A DNA stretch of 64,000 nt from Fischerella thermalis PCC 7521 (GTDB lineage: Bacteria; Cyanobacteriota; Cyanobacteriia; Cyanobacteriales; Nostocaceae), in contig NZ_AJLL01000033.1 of NCBI RefSeq assembly GCF_000317225.1, forward strand, positions 1-64,000, given 5' to 3'. Of the stretch, positions 8,747 through 16,993 are shown piece after piece. Under the pieces are notes generated by a model. It had not been told where the DNA came from, searched no databases, and worked only from the letters and a program-made list of their open reading frames with translations. The position numbers were made by a program, and so were the translations under genes. Position 1 is the first letter of the stretch, and the number at the start of each line of letters is the position of its first letter.

Positions 8747-9487
8747 TTAATTAGGGCGATCGCTCGGTGGTGTTTGTTCGGGTGGTGCTTCAGCTGGTGG
8801 GGCGAGTTCGGCATCCGGTGCAATTTCTTCTACAGGAATTTGTTCTAATTTTTCTGCCACTTCCTCGGCTTGAGCAGCAGCTTCTTGGGCAGCTTCTACC
8901 AATTCAGGTGATGGCGGGTGAGGGGGAATTGCTTGTGGTACACTCTCTGTTTTAACTTCAGTATCAACAGGTGTAAGTATATCTGCTGACGGTGTTGTTT
9001 CTACTGTAGTAGTATGATGATCGGTAATCTCAACAGCGGGTTCTTCTGTGGGTTGAGGGGTTTCTGGTGTCTTTGTACTGACACTTTGTTGGACGCGATT
9101 CTTGGCACCAGAGAAAATTCCACCCAGTCTGCTTTGTATCTGTCCCAAACGTTCTGGCAGCGATAATTTAGTCACCTGTTCCTGAATCGTATTTTGCACT
9201 GCTTCCGTACTGGGTACAGGGGTTTGTTGTGCAGAAGGCGCTAACTGACGACGCAATGAAAGGGTTTGCCAACCAAACCAAACCAAAAGCGCCACACTGG
9301 CAATATGACCTAGTAACAGACCCCCGGTAATGCGTGGCGCAAACACCCACAACATTAATGCGTAAAACAGTCCTATACCGCTCCAGATAAAATCATTTTT
9401 ACGGTGAATTTCTGGGAAAAAGAAAGCCGCTAAATAAATGGCTATACTACCAAGACCTACTGTTAGTGCTAGGACATGTGCCAGCAT
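8747..9487 (-). CDS. ycf66: Ycf66 family membrane protein
   Basis: The N-terminal ~85 residues match the Ycf66 family, known from cyanobacteria and some plastids: MLAHVLALTVGLGSIAIYLAAFFFPE, then HRKNDFIWSGIGLFYALMLWV and a third hydrophobic segment before WFGWQTLSLRRQL. After these three membrane spans comes a ~150-residue low-complexity tail rich in Pro, Glu, Thr and Ala (ending EAPPEQTPPSDRPN), predicted to be disordered. The function of Ycf66 is not established. Its stop codon is where the open frame of the neighbouring nuclease-like gene begins. Confidence 0.9.
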   Translation of the reverse strand: MLAHVLALTVGLGSIAIYLAAFFFPEIHRKNDFIWSGIGLFYALMLWVFAPRITGGLLLGHIASVALLVWFGWQTLSLRRQLAPSAQQTPVPSTEAVQNTIQEQVTKLSLPERLGQIQSRLGGIFSGAKNRVQQSVSTKTPETPQPTEEPAVEITDHHTTTVETTPSADILTPVDTEVKTESVPQAIPPHPPSPELVEAAQEAAAQAEEVAEKLEQIPVEEIAPDAELAPPAEAPPEQTPPSDRPN

Positions 9488-9520
9488 TTCGTGTTTCTCC
9501 TTAACTACGTCATGGGACTG

Positions 9521-9621
9521 GTGATTGTTGGTAATTGGTGATTAATGGTTGGTTATTGGTGGTTGGTAGTTCCAAACAACAAACAACAAACAACAAACAA
9601 CTAATAACTAACCACTAACTA
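9521..9621. repeat. STRR-type imperfect inverted repeat
   Basis: The 5' side is built of TTGGT/TGGTTGG variants and the 3' side of AACAAAC units (several in tandem) followed by AACTAATAACTAACC. The two sides are complementary, so transcripts could form a long hairpin. This is typical of heptamer-based tandem repeats of filamentous cyanobacteria. Confidence 0.7.
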
Positions 9622-9787
9622 ATTTTGCAAGATAATTGTTGATTTCGATACAAATTGAAATTACTTATCTGTGTAGTTTGTGCATTTATACTCTGTCGCT
9701 GAACTTTTAATGTCTTCTTTAGGAAAGAAGCGAAAATCTCGGACTACCCTTAAAGATAAAAGATCACGAAGAGTTAGCCAAAAATTT

Positions 9788-11218
9788 ATGACCCTACAAA
9801 GCTTTGGTGTGATTGGCTTGGCCGTCATGGGGGAAAATATCGCGCTCAACGTAGAGCGTAATGGCTTCCCAATTGCTGTTTACAATCGCTCACGCGAAAA
9901 AACCGACAAGTTCATGGCAGAACGTGCCCAGGGCAGAAACGTCAAAGCTGCTTTTACCCTGGAAGAGTTTGTCGCTTCTCTGGAACGTCCCAGAAAAATC
10001 TTAATCATGGTACAAGCTGGTAAACCTGTAGATGCAGTAATTGCCCAGCTCAAACCTTTGCTTGATGAAGGCGACATCATTATCGACGGCGGTAACTCTT
10101 GGTTTGAAGATACAGACAGACGCACCCAAGAACTAGAACCCGCTGGCTTCCGATATATCGGTATGGGTGTAAGTGGTGGTGAAGAAGGGGCGCTCAATGG
10201 CCCTTCTTTAATGCCAGGAGGTACTGAAAGCTCTTATCAGTATCTGTCTCCTATCTTCAATAAAATTGCCGCCCAAGTAGATGATGGCCCTTGTGTTACC
10301 TATATTGGCCCTGGTGGTTCTGGTCACTACGTGAAAATGGTACACAACGGCATTGAGTATGGCGATATGCAGTTGATTGCTGAAGCCTACGATTTGCTGA
10401 AAAATGCTGGGGGATTGGATCACAATCAGCTACACGAAGTTTTTGCCCAATGGAACACCACCGATGAACTCAATTCATTTTTGATTGAGATCACCGCTAA
10501 TATCTTCCCCTACATCGACCCAGATACAAATTTACCTTTGGTCGAATTAATTGTGGATTCGGCTGGGCAAAAAGGTACTGGACGCTGGACAGTGCAGACA
10601 GCATTGGAATTGGGGGTTTCCATACCTACAATCACAGCAGCAGTAAACGCTCGCATTATTTCTTCCTACAAACAAGAACGGGTAGCTGCATCTAAGGTAC
10701 TTACAGGTCCTTCTGGTAAGTACAATGGGCAAACCAAGGACTTCATCAACATGGTGCGTGATGCCTTATATTGCTCAAAAATCTGTTCTTATGCTCAAGG
10801 GATGGCACTACTATCCAAAGCTTCACAAACATACAACTGGAATTTGAAGCTGAGTGAATTAGCACGAATTTGGAAAGGTGGCTGTATTATTCGCGCAGGA
10901 TTTTTGAACAAGATTAAGAAGGCTTTTAACGAAGATCCAGCATTACCTAACCTGCTGTTAGCGCCAGAATTTAAGCAAACAATTCTCGATAGACAGGCTG
11001 CTTGGCGGGAAGTCTTAGCAACTGCTGCGAAGTTGGGAATTCCCGTACCGGCGTTTAGTGCATCTTTAGATTACTTTGATAGCTATCGTCGCGATCGCTT
11101 GCCCCAAAACCTCACTCAAGCTCAACGCGATTACTTCGGCGCGCATACTTACGAACGCATCGACAAACCAGGTACTTTCCACACCGAATGGGTTCCGATT
11201 ACTGAAAAATCCCATTAA
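9788..11218 (+). CDS. gnd: 6-phosphogluconate dehydrogenase (decarboxylating)
   Basis: Third enzyme of the oxidative pentose phosphate pathway: converts 6-phosphogluconate to ribulose 5-phosphate with NADP reduction, important for reductant supply in the dark and in heterocysts. The 476-residue product starts MTLQSFGVIGLAVMGENIALN, which carries the dinucleotide-binding GLAVMG motif. The substrate-binding stretch GVSGGEEGALNGPSLMPGG, the catalytic region (GPGGSGHYVKMVHNGIEYGDMQ) and the C-terminal all-helical domain ending near HTEW are all present. The frame is open for 36 more codons upstream, but that Lys/Arg/Ser-rich stretch is not part of the family, so ATG at 9788 is preferred. A strong terminator follows the stop. 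Confidence 0.96.
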   Translation: MTLQSFGVIGLAVMGENIALNVERNGFPIAVYNRSREKTDKFMAERAQGRNVKAAFTLEEFVASLERPRKILIMVQAGKPVDAVIAQLKPLLDEGDIIIDGGNSWFEDTDRRTQELEPAGFRYIGMGVSGGEEGALNGPSLMPGGTESSYQYLSPIFNKIAAQVDDGPCVTYIGPGGSGHYVKMVHNGIEYGDMQLIAEAYDLLKNAGGLDHNQLHEVFAQWNTTDELNSFLIEITANIFPYIDPDTNLPLVELIVDSAGQKGTGRWTVQTALELGVSIPTITAAVNARIISSYKQERVAASKVLTGPSGKYNGQTKDFINMVRDALYCSKICSYAQGMALLSKASQTYNWNLKLSELARIWKGGCIIRAGFLNKIKKAFNEDPALPNLLLAPEFKQTILDRQAAWREVLATAAKLGIPVPAFSASLDYFDSYRRDRLPQNLTQAQRDYFGAHTYERIDKPGTFHTEWVPITEKSH

Positions 11219-11247
11219 ATCTTCATCAAGTTTGAAGCTGAAAAGCT

Positions 11248-11278
11248 AAAAGTGGCCCGAGTTTCAGGGCCACTTTTT
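11248..11278 (+). terminator. Rho-independent terminator of gnd
   Basis: AAAGTGGCCC pairs with GGGCCACTTT around an 8-nt loop, followed by a T run. It begins about 30 bp after the gnd stop and is one of the clearest terminators in the window. The rest of the 11219-11527 spacer holds a copy of the dispersed ATCTGTGTGCATCGGTGG repeat (11339-11356) and nothing else recognisable. Confidence 0.9.
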
Positions 11279-11527
11279 TAAGTTGGTGGTTAATTATCAT
11301 TTGTTAGGGGATTAATTTAGCAGCAAACTCACAATCTATCTGTGTGCATCGGTGGTCGATTTTTTATACACTCGTTGGTGGGCAAAAACCCGTGAGGGTC
11401 TTCTTCAAATCGAGATGATATCCTTCTTAATTAACTTACCTGTGCTATCAAAGTTGAGTATCAGTGCATATTCACCAGGTTAGTTCCCTAAATAATTTGA
11501 TTTTCACAAACCAAATATAATTGCTAT

Positions 11528-12046
11528 ATGCAACGTATTTCCGTCGTAGGGACCACTGGTTCAGGTAAAACGACTTTGGCGCGGCAAATTCAACAGCGCC
11601 TTAACATTCCCCATGTAGAGTTAGACTATCTGCACTGGGAACCCAACTGGACAGAAGTAGCAGATGATATTTTTCAACAGAGAGTTTCTCAGGCACTGTC
11701 AGGTGATAGTTGGGTAGTAGATGGTAATTACAGCAAAGTACGGGAAATTATTTGGCGAAAAGCAGATACAATTGTTTGGCTAGACTATGCTTTTGTTTTA
11801 ACTATGAGTCGTCTGCTGAAACGGACATTTTGGCGCGTAGTGACGCAACAACCAGTCTGTAATGGCAACCGCGAAACATGGAAAACTACATTCAGTCGTG
11901 ATTCTATTTTGTTATGGGGACTAAATACCTACCACAAAAGGCGAAAAGAGTACCCAATTTTGTTTAGTCAACCGGAATATGCTCACCTACAAGTAGTACA
12001 TTTGCGATCGCCACAAGCTACACAAGATTGGTTGTTTAGTTTATAA
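11528..12046 (+). CDS. P-loop NTPase, FlaR/adenylate kinase-like
   Basis: A 172-residue single-domain nucleotide-binding protein. The Walker A motif is VVGTTGSGKTTLA at residues 6-18; the pattern HVELDYLHWEPNW and WVVDGNYSKVREIIW is typical of the small kinase-like group often named DNA topology modulation protein (FlaR). The substrate is not known for this group. The C-terminal region carries basic residues (TYHKRRKEYP) that could form a lid. It stands alone, with spacers of about 300 bp on both sides, and shows no signal peptide or membrane segment. Confidence 0.8.
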   Translation: MQRISVVGTTGSGKTTLARQIQQRLNIPHVELDYLHWEPNWTEVADDIFQQRVSQALSGDSWVVDGNYSKVREIIWRKADTIVWLDYAFVLTMSRLLKRTFWRVVTQQPVCNGNRETWKTTFSRDSILLWGLNTYHKRRKEYPILFSQPEYAHLQVVHLRSPQATQDWLFSL

Positions 12047-12347
12047 GGTCTTGTTGAAATCAGAAAGCTTAGGCAGAATAAGTTAAAAACACAGACTCAT
12101 CGGTAATTCGGTTCCCCGTTGATATGACAAAATCAAGCCAAAGAAAAAATCTTAGCTGATCAGTGATGTGTCATCCAGAAGTAATGAAAACGTAAATATT
12201 GGCAGCAACAGATTTGCTGGTGACGCTAAAATAAGCGATCACCACACAAGCTTTGCCATCAAATATCCCTATCATATGGAGATTCAAATCCTACCTCCGG
12301 GAAACTACTGTAAAAATGAGCGTCTGATAAGTATAAACTGTAACTAA
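12047..12347. other. Spacer with a possible tRNA 3' remnant
   Basis: No gene is seen. At 12282-12302 the sequence ATTCAAATCCTACCTCCGGG resembles the T loop and 3' acceptor strand of a tRNA, but the T stem does not pair and no 5' part is found, so it may be chance or a small fragment. Confidence 0.25.
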
Positions 12348-13502
12348 ATGATCAGCGGCATGAAATTCCAACTGTTCTTAGCCTCTTTGTTTTCCCAAAT
12401 CAAAGCACGTCATTGGTGGTTCGGTGTACTTTTATGGATTGCATTGTGTCTACCAGCCCAAGCGTCCGTGATCCTGCGGGTAGCAATTGAACAGGATGCC
12501 AAGCAGGTTAAAATTGGCAGTTCTACAACTGCGATTGTCAAAGATGGTAGTGGGCGTACTCTGGGACAACTACCAGCAATGAATGCGTACTATGCCCAAA
12601 CAGTCCCTGGTGGAGTAGCCCTAGATAAATGGCAATCTGGTTTGTTTTGGATTGAGCCAACAGGTAAGGGATTTGTTTATATAGGCGATCGCTGGTATCG
12701 GGGAAGAACTCTAGTAGTCCGCACAAACAAAGGTGTCACTGCTGTTAACTGGGTAGATTTAGAAGAATACCTCTACAGTGTTTTGGGTGGGGAAATGGAT
12801 AGTCGCTGGCCCCTAGAAGCCCTCAAAGCCCAAGCGATCGCAGCTCGTACCTACGCCCTTTATGAACGAGGAAGACAGCGTAATAATCCCATTTACGATT
12901 TGGGTGATAGCCCTGATCGCTGGCAGATTTATAAAGGTGTGATTAGCGAATCTCGTAATACTTATGCCGCTGTTGATGCTACCGCCGGGCAAGTCCTCAC
13001 GTATAACAACCAAATTATTCTCTCAGTTTTTCATGCTTGCTCTGGTGGACATACTGAAAATGTCGAAGATGTTTGGTTAAGCAAAGAACCCTACCTGCGT
13101 GCTGTTCCTGACTTTGACCAAAATATCCGCGAATGCTATTGGATGAGAACTTTTTCCCCTACGGAAATTAGTAGTAAATTTCCAGAAATAGGTAATCCCA
13201 AGCAGATAATTATTGAACAGCGATCGCCTTTTAACAGTGTGAAAGCTTTAAAAATTGTCGGTGACAAAGGCGAAAAGCTGCTGCGAGGCGAAGAAGTACG
13301 TACAGCCTTAAAGCTAAAGAGTACCCGCTTTAATGTCTCCAACGGTAATGATGGCTTCACATTCCAAGGACTAGGTTTTGGTCATGGTATTGGCATGAGT
13401 CAATGGGGCGCTTACAATCTAGCTTTGCAGGGAGCCAGCTATCTGCAAATATTAGGGCATTACTACAAAGGTGTAGCCCTGACGCCGATTAAGGTGAAGT
13501 AG
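12348..13502 (+). CDS. SpoIID/LytB domain protein, secreted
   Basis: A 384-residue protein with an N-terminal hydrophobic export segment (WWFGVLLWIALCLPAQAS) and the SpoIID core: VNWVDLEEYLYSVLGGEMDSRWPLEALKAQAIAARTYAL, then VFHACSGGHTENVEDVW, and the C-terminal GLGFGHGIGMSQWGAYNLA. SpoIID of Bacillus is a lytic transglycosylase acting on peptidoglycan stripped of stem peptides; the cyanobacterial homologues are probably periplasmic peptidoglycan-processing or amidase-enhancing proteins. ATG codons at 12348 and 12360 are both possible starts; the second gives MKFQLFLASLFSQ. No operon partner is evident. Confidence 0.85.
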   Translation: MISGMKFQLFLASLFSQIKARHWWFGVLLWIALCLPAQASVILRVAIEQDAKQVKIGSSTTAIVKDGSGRTLGQLPAMNAYYAQTVPGGVALDKWQSGLFWIEPTGKGFVYIGDRWYRGRTLVVRTNKGVTAVNWVDLEEYLYSVLGGEMDSRWPLEALKAQAIAARTYALYERGRQRNNPIYDLGDSPDRWQIYKGVISESRNTYAAVDATAGQVLTYNNQIILSVFHACSGGHTENVEDVWLSKEPYLRAVPDFDQNIRECYWMRTFSPTEISSKFPEIGNPKQIIIEQRSPFNSVKALKIVGDKGEKLLRGEEVRTALKLKSTRFNVSNGNDGFTFQGLGFGHGIGMSQWGAYNLALQGASYLQILGHYYKGVALTPIKVK

Positions 13503-13795
13503 GGGAGTGTATAGCGTGCAAGCGGTGAGCCAGTGCGCAGAATGGGGGGTTCCCTCCCCCAACCCCCAATCCCCACGGGGGGCGGTGAGTCCCCCCGTTG
13601 TAGCACGTGGCGTCACCTGGCATACAATACACGCGTAGCAACAGCGGCTTCTGCAGGTAGCGGGTTCAAGGGAGAGTACCCGGAGGGTTTAAGGTAAAGG
13701 TGGAGTGGGGGGGAGTCTGAGGAATAACCAACAACTAACAACTAACTACTAACCAATGACTAAAATTAAATCAACCAGTGAGTAGGTATAGATAG
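13503..13795. repeat. G/C-tract hairpin and STRR spacer
   Basis: This spacer has unusually long C and G runs. At 13575-13598 ACGGGGGG pairs perfectly with CCCCCCGT around an 8-nt loop; no T run follows, so termination is uncertain. A dispersed cyanobacterial repeat (GCGGCTTCTGCAGGTAGCGGG, interrupted) and AACAACTAAC-type heptamers (13726-13755) fill the remainder. Confidence 0.6.
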
Positions 13796-14545
13796 ATGTT
13801 AAACGCAGCCCAACAGTTGGAACAACAAATGCCTGATGCTACTCGGTTGTTAAGTGATGCACCGGAAATAGAAAGTTCTTTGCATTATCTTCAATTGTTG
13901 TTACTGGTAACATCTTTAGAGTGGCTGTGGCGAGAGCAAAATGATTTTTTTATTGGTGCGAATCTGACGATTTATTTTAGTCGGCAGCAATTGCGAAATC
14001 GTGATTTTCGAGGCCCAGACTTTTTTTTAGTCAAGGATACCGAAAAGCGATCGCGTAATTCTTGGGTTGTTTGGGAAGAAGATGGTCGCTACCCAGATTT
14101 GATTATAGAATTACTTTCTGATAGCACGGCTAATGTTGACCGGACTTTGAAGAAAAATCTTTATCAAAGTCGCTTTCATACGCCAGAATATTTTTGGTTT
14201 TCACCAGAAACTCTGGAATTTGTTGGTTTTGAATTAGTGGGCAATCAGTATCAAGAAATTGTCCCCAATTCCCAAGGATGGCGTTGGAGTCAAGTACTTG
14301 GTTTGTATTTAGGTATACACGAAAACAAATTACGCTATTTTACTGCGGGCGGTGATTTAGTTCCCACACCAGAAGAAGTTGCTTTTATAGCTCAACAACA
14401 AGCACAACAAGCAACAGCTAGGGCAAATGATGCAGAATTACTTTTACAACAGGAAAGAGAGCGATCGCAGCGTTTAGCTGAGCAGTTGCGTTCTTTAGGA
14501 ATTGAACCAGATAATTTAACTTATCCTGACAGAACCGAATACTAG
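13796..14545 (+). CDS. Uma2 family (DUF820) endonuclease-like protein
   Basis: A 249-residue member of the large Uma2/DUF820 family, which adopts a PD-(D/E)XK nuclease fold and is greatly expanded in cyanobacteria. The core is visible as RGPDFFLVKD, then YPDLIIELLSDSTANVDR and KNLYQSRFHTPEYFWFSPETLEF. The C-terminal ~60 residues form a Gln/Ala/Glu-rich coiled coil (AQQQAQQATARANDAELLLQ). No biochemical role has been settled for the family. No neighbour is functionally linked; the polysaccharide cluster begins 170 bp downstream. Confidence 0.85.
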   Translation: MLNAAQQLEQQMPDATRLLSDAPEIESSLHYLQLLLLVTSLEWLWREQNDFFIGANLTIYFSRQQLRNRDFRGPDFFLVKDTEKRSRNSWVVWEEDGRYPDLIIELLSDSTANVDRTLKKNLYQSRFHTPEYFWFSPETLEFVGFELVGNQYQEIVPNSQGWRWSQVLGLYLGIHENKLRYFTAGGDLVPTPEEVAFIAQQQAQQATARANDAELLLQQERERSQRLAEQLRSLGIEPDNLTYPDRTEY

Positions 14546-14713
14546 AAATTAACAGAGCAAATCCAATAACCATTTGTGGTAAAATCACCTAAATATTTTT
14601 GCTGGTATTTTGGAGTAGCAACTATTTTCAATAAAATAACAAAGGAACTTTCATAACGAATCAGCTTCAAAACAAGCAATTAGGTGTGTAGAAAGTGAGC
14701 GAGGAAGCAAAAA

Positions 14714-15571
14714 TTGTTGCAAACCATGCGAGGATTTGTCCGAAAAGCAGGAAAGCTGAAAAAATGGCTACCAATCAATGAAGTGTGGTGGGCGAAATTT
14801 GATTTATTAAGAGCGCTGGTAAGGCGTGATTTAGAAGCTCGCTACAAAGGTTCCATCTTGGGTAATTTGTGGCCTCTATTGAATCAGCTATCGCAGTTAC
14901 TGATTTACACTTATGTATTTTCGGTCGTTTTAAAGGTAAAACTCAGTCTTAAAGGCGTTCCAGAAAACAATTTTACCTTTGGTTTGTGGTTATTTGCTGG
15001 TTTACTACCTTGGATTGCTTTTAGCAGTGGATTAATTCAAGCTGCAAATTCAGTAGTAGCACAACCTAATTTAGTGAAAAAAGTAGTGTTTCCTCTAGCT
15101 TTATTACCCCTTGTGCCAACTTTATCAACGTTCATTGAAAGTTCTTTTGGATTGATGGCGTTGATTTTTTTTGTAGCTGTATCTACCCACACTTTACATT
15201 TAACCTTAGCCCTATTGCCATTAATTTGGTTAACACAATTGTTGTTGACAGCAGGATTAGGTTATTTTATGGCAGGATTAACTGTGTTTTTGCGAGATAT
15301 TCCCCAAACTTTGGGAGTAATTCTCAATATTTGGTTGTATTTAACACCAATTCTTTATCCTGCGAAAGCAATTCCAGAAGAATGGCGGAATTTGGTGTTT
15401 TGGTTAAATCCTATGACAGCTATTGCTGAAGTTTATCGTGATTTAGTTTTAGTAGGAGAAGTAAAGCACTGGGGTGAGTGGGGAGTAACTACTGTAATAT
15501 CTGCAATTGTATTTTGTATAGGTTTTTCAGTTTATAAGCGGCTGCGCCCAGCGTTTGCTGATGTTTTGTAA
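14714..15571 (+). CDS. ABC-2 type polysaccharide export permease (Wzm-like)
   Basis: Inner-membrane component of an ABC exporter for surface polysaccharide. About 285 residues with six hydrophobic segments and the ABC-2 signature of Wzm/RfbA/TagG proteins: RDLEARYKGSILGNLWPLLNQLSQLLIYTYVFS near the N-terminus and DIPQTLGVILNIWLYLTPILYP in the second half. TTG at 14714 has an AGGA motif 8 bp upstream and is chosen; ATG at 14726 is the alternative. The cognate ATPase gene follows by about 90 bp, and five glycosyltransferase or methyltransferase genes continue the same strand, which supports the role. Confidence 0.9.
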   Translation: MLQTMRGFVRKAGKLKKWLPINEVWWAKFDLLRALVRRDLEARYKGSILGNLWPLLNQLSQLLIYTYVFSVVLKVKLSLKGVPENNFTFGLWLFAGLLPWIAFSSGLIQAANSVVAQPNLVKKVVFPLALLPLVPTLSTFIESSFGLMALIFFVAVSTHTLHLTLALLPLIWLTQLLLTAGLGYFMAGLTVFLRDIPQTLGVILNIWLYLTPILYPAKAIPEEWRNLVFWLNPMTAIAEVYRDLVLVGEVKHWGEWGVTTVISAIVFCIGFSVYKRLRPAFADVL

Positions 15572-15670
15572 AAAACTGCGTGCAATTAACTCAAACAGAA
15601 ATTTTTTACTGTTTGATGACATTAGTGTTTAGAATTTAGCACAGTTACTTTTGAAAGCGTGTGTAGTGAT

Positions 15671-16942
15671 ATGGGTGAGGAGATTGCAATTTCACTAAAG
15701 AATATCTCTAAGTGCTACAAGCGCTATGCTCGTCCCGTCGATAAGCTCAAAGAAATCTTATTACGTGGTCAGAATCATGCTCAAGAGTTTTGGGCTTTAC
15801 GGGATATAAACTTAGAAATTCCCAAAGGTGAAACTGTAGGAATTATTGGTCAAAACGGTTCTGGTAAAAGTACGCTACTACAAATTATTGCTGGAACACT
15901 AACACCTACTACAGGTGAGGTGTGGGTAAATGGGCGAGTTTCAGCGTTATTAGAACTGGGTAGTGGTTTTAATCCAGAGTTTACAGGACGACAAAATGTT
16001 TTTTTTAACGGGCAAATTTTAGGTCTGAGTAAAGAGCAAATAGAAGCTAAGTTTGATGATATTGCTGCTTTCGCTGAAATAGGTGATTTTATAGAACATC
16101 CAGTTAAAACCTATTCTAGTGGGATGGTGGTGAGATTGGCATTTGCAGTGATTGCCAATACAGAACCGAGTATTTTAATAGTTGATGAAGCTTTAGCTGT
16201 AGGCGATGCGAAATTTCAAGCTCGTTGCATGAAGCGAATTCGAGAAATGAAAGAACAGGGAGTAACTATCCTGTTTGTTTCTCACGACTCTTCTAGTGTC
16301 AAGATGTTGTGTAAAACTGCTGTGTTAATGAATCATGGCAGAGTTTTAGAAATAGGTAAACCCAAAGAAGTCGTAAATCATTATATTGCTCTGTTAAGTT
16401 CACAAACAAATCAGGAAGAAATTGAGGAAATAGATTCTATTGAAAATTATGAAGATTTTGTCACAGATACTCAAGATGATTCTTTATCTAACCATCGACA
16501 TGGTAATAAACTAGCAGTTCTTAAAGATGTCAAAATTTTATCTTTGGCTCAACAAGAGATAACAAAAGTAGAGACGGGAAAATTTTTTAATATAGAAATT
16601 ATATTGGTAGCCAAAGGAAAATTATCTGATGTAATTGTAGGAATTTCCATTAGGAATTTGATGGGATTAGTAATGTATGGGACAAATACTAAACTACTAA
16701 ATGTAAAATTACCAGAATTGTCTAATGGTGAGCAATTAAAAGTTTCCTTTCAAGTTCCTTGCCATTTAAATAAGGGCGTGTACACAGTAACAGTTGGCGT
16801 ACATTCGGAAGAAGGTATAAGTTACGACTGGATAGATGAGATGGTTGTATTTGAAGTAGATAATAATATTTACTGTGATGGTGTATTAGACCTCAAGTCA
16901 ACTGTATCATTCAGCACTAGAGCAATTTCTGCTCAAGTATAG
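15671..16942 (+). CDS. Polysaccharide ABC transporter ATPase with C-terminal sugar-binding domain (Wzt-like)
   Basis: ATP-binding partner of the permease upstream. The nucleotide-binding domain (about residues 5-245) shows Walker A GIIGQNGSGKSTLL, signature YSSGMVVRLAFA and Walker B ILIVDEALAVGD. From about residue 285 follows a beta-rich C-terminal extension (VIVGISIRNLMGLVMYGTN ... YTVTVGVHSEEGISYDW) like the carbohydrate-binding domain of Wzt proteins, which in known O-antigen systems recognises the modified end of the finished chain. A GTG at 15659 is an alternative start; ATG gives MGEEIAISLKNISKCYKRY, the expected beginning. The extended form usually goes with a chain-terminating enzyme, and the next gene is a candidate. 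Confidence 0.9.
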   Translation: MGEEIAISLKNISKCYKRYARPVDKLKEILLRGQNHAQEFWALRDINLEIPKGETVGIIGQNGSGKSTLLQIIAGTLTPTTGEVWVNGRVSALLELGSGFNPEFTGRQNVFFNGQILGLSKEQIEAKFDDIAAFAEIGDFIEHPVKTYSSGMVVRLAFAVIANTEPSILIVDEALAVGDAKFQARCMKRIREMKEQGVTILFVSHDSSSVKMLCKTAVLMNHGRVLEIGKPKEVVNHYIALLSSQTNQEEIEEIDSIENYEDFVTDTQDDSLSNHRHGNKLAVLKDVKILSLAQQEITKVETGKFFNIEIILVAKGKLSDVIVGISIRNLMGLVMYGTNTKLLNVKLPELSNGEQLKVSFQVPCHLNKGVYTVTVGVHSEEGISYDWIDEMVVFEVDNNIYCDGVLDLKSTVSFSTRAISAQV

Positions 16943-16993
16943 AAAACATGATGAATAGTAATGAAGAATTTAAGTATTTTGAAAAGGTGAATT

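Noticed and set aside
9680-9787. 36-residue N-terminal extension of 6-phosphogluconate dehydrogenase
   Set aside because: Lys/Arg/Ser-rich stretch outside the family; ATG at 9788 gives the canonical N-terminus.
12282-12302. tRNA gene fragment
   Set aside because: Only a T-loop-like sequence and a possible 3' strand; the T stem does not pair and no other arm is present.
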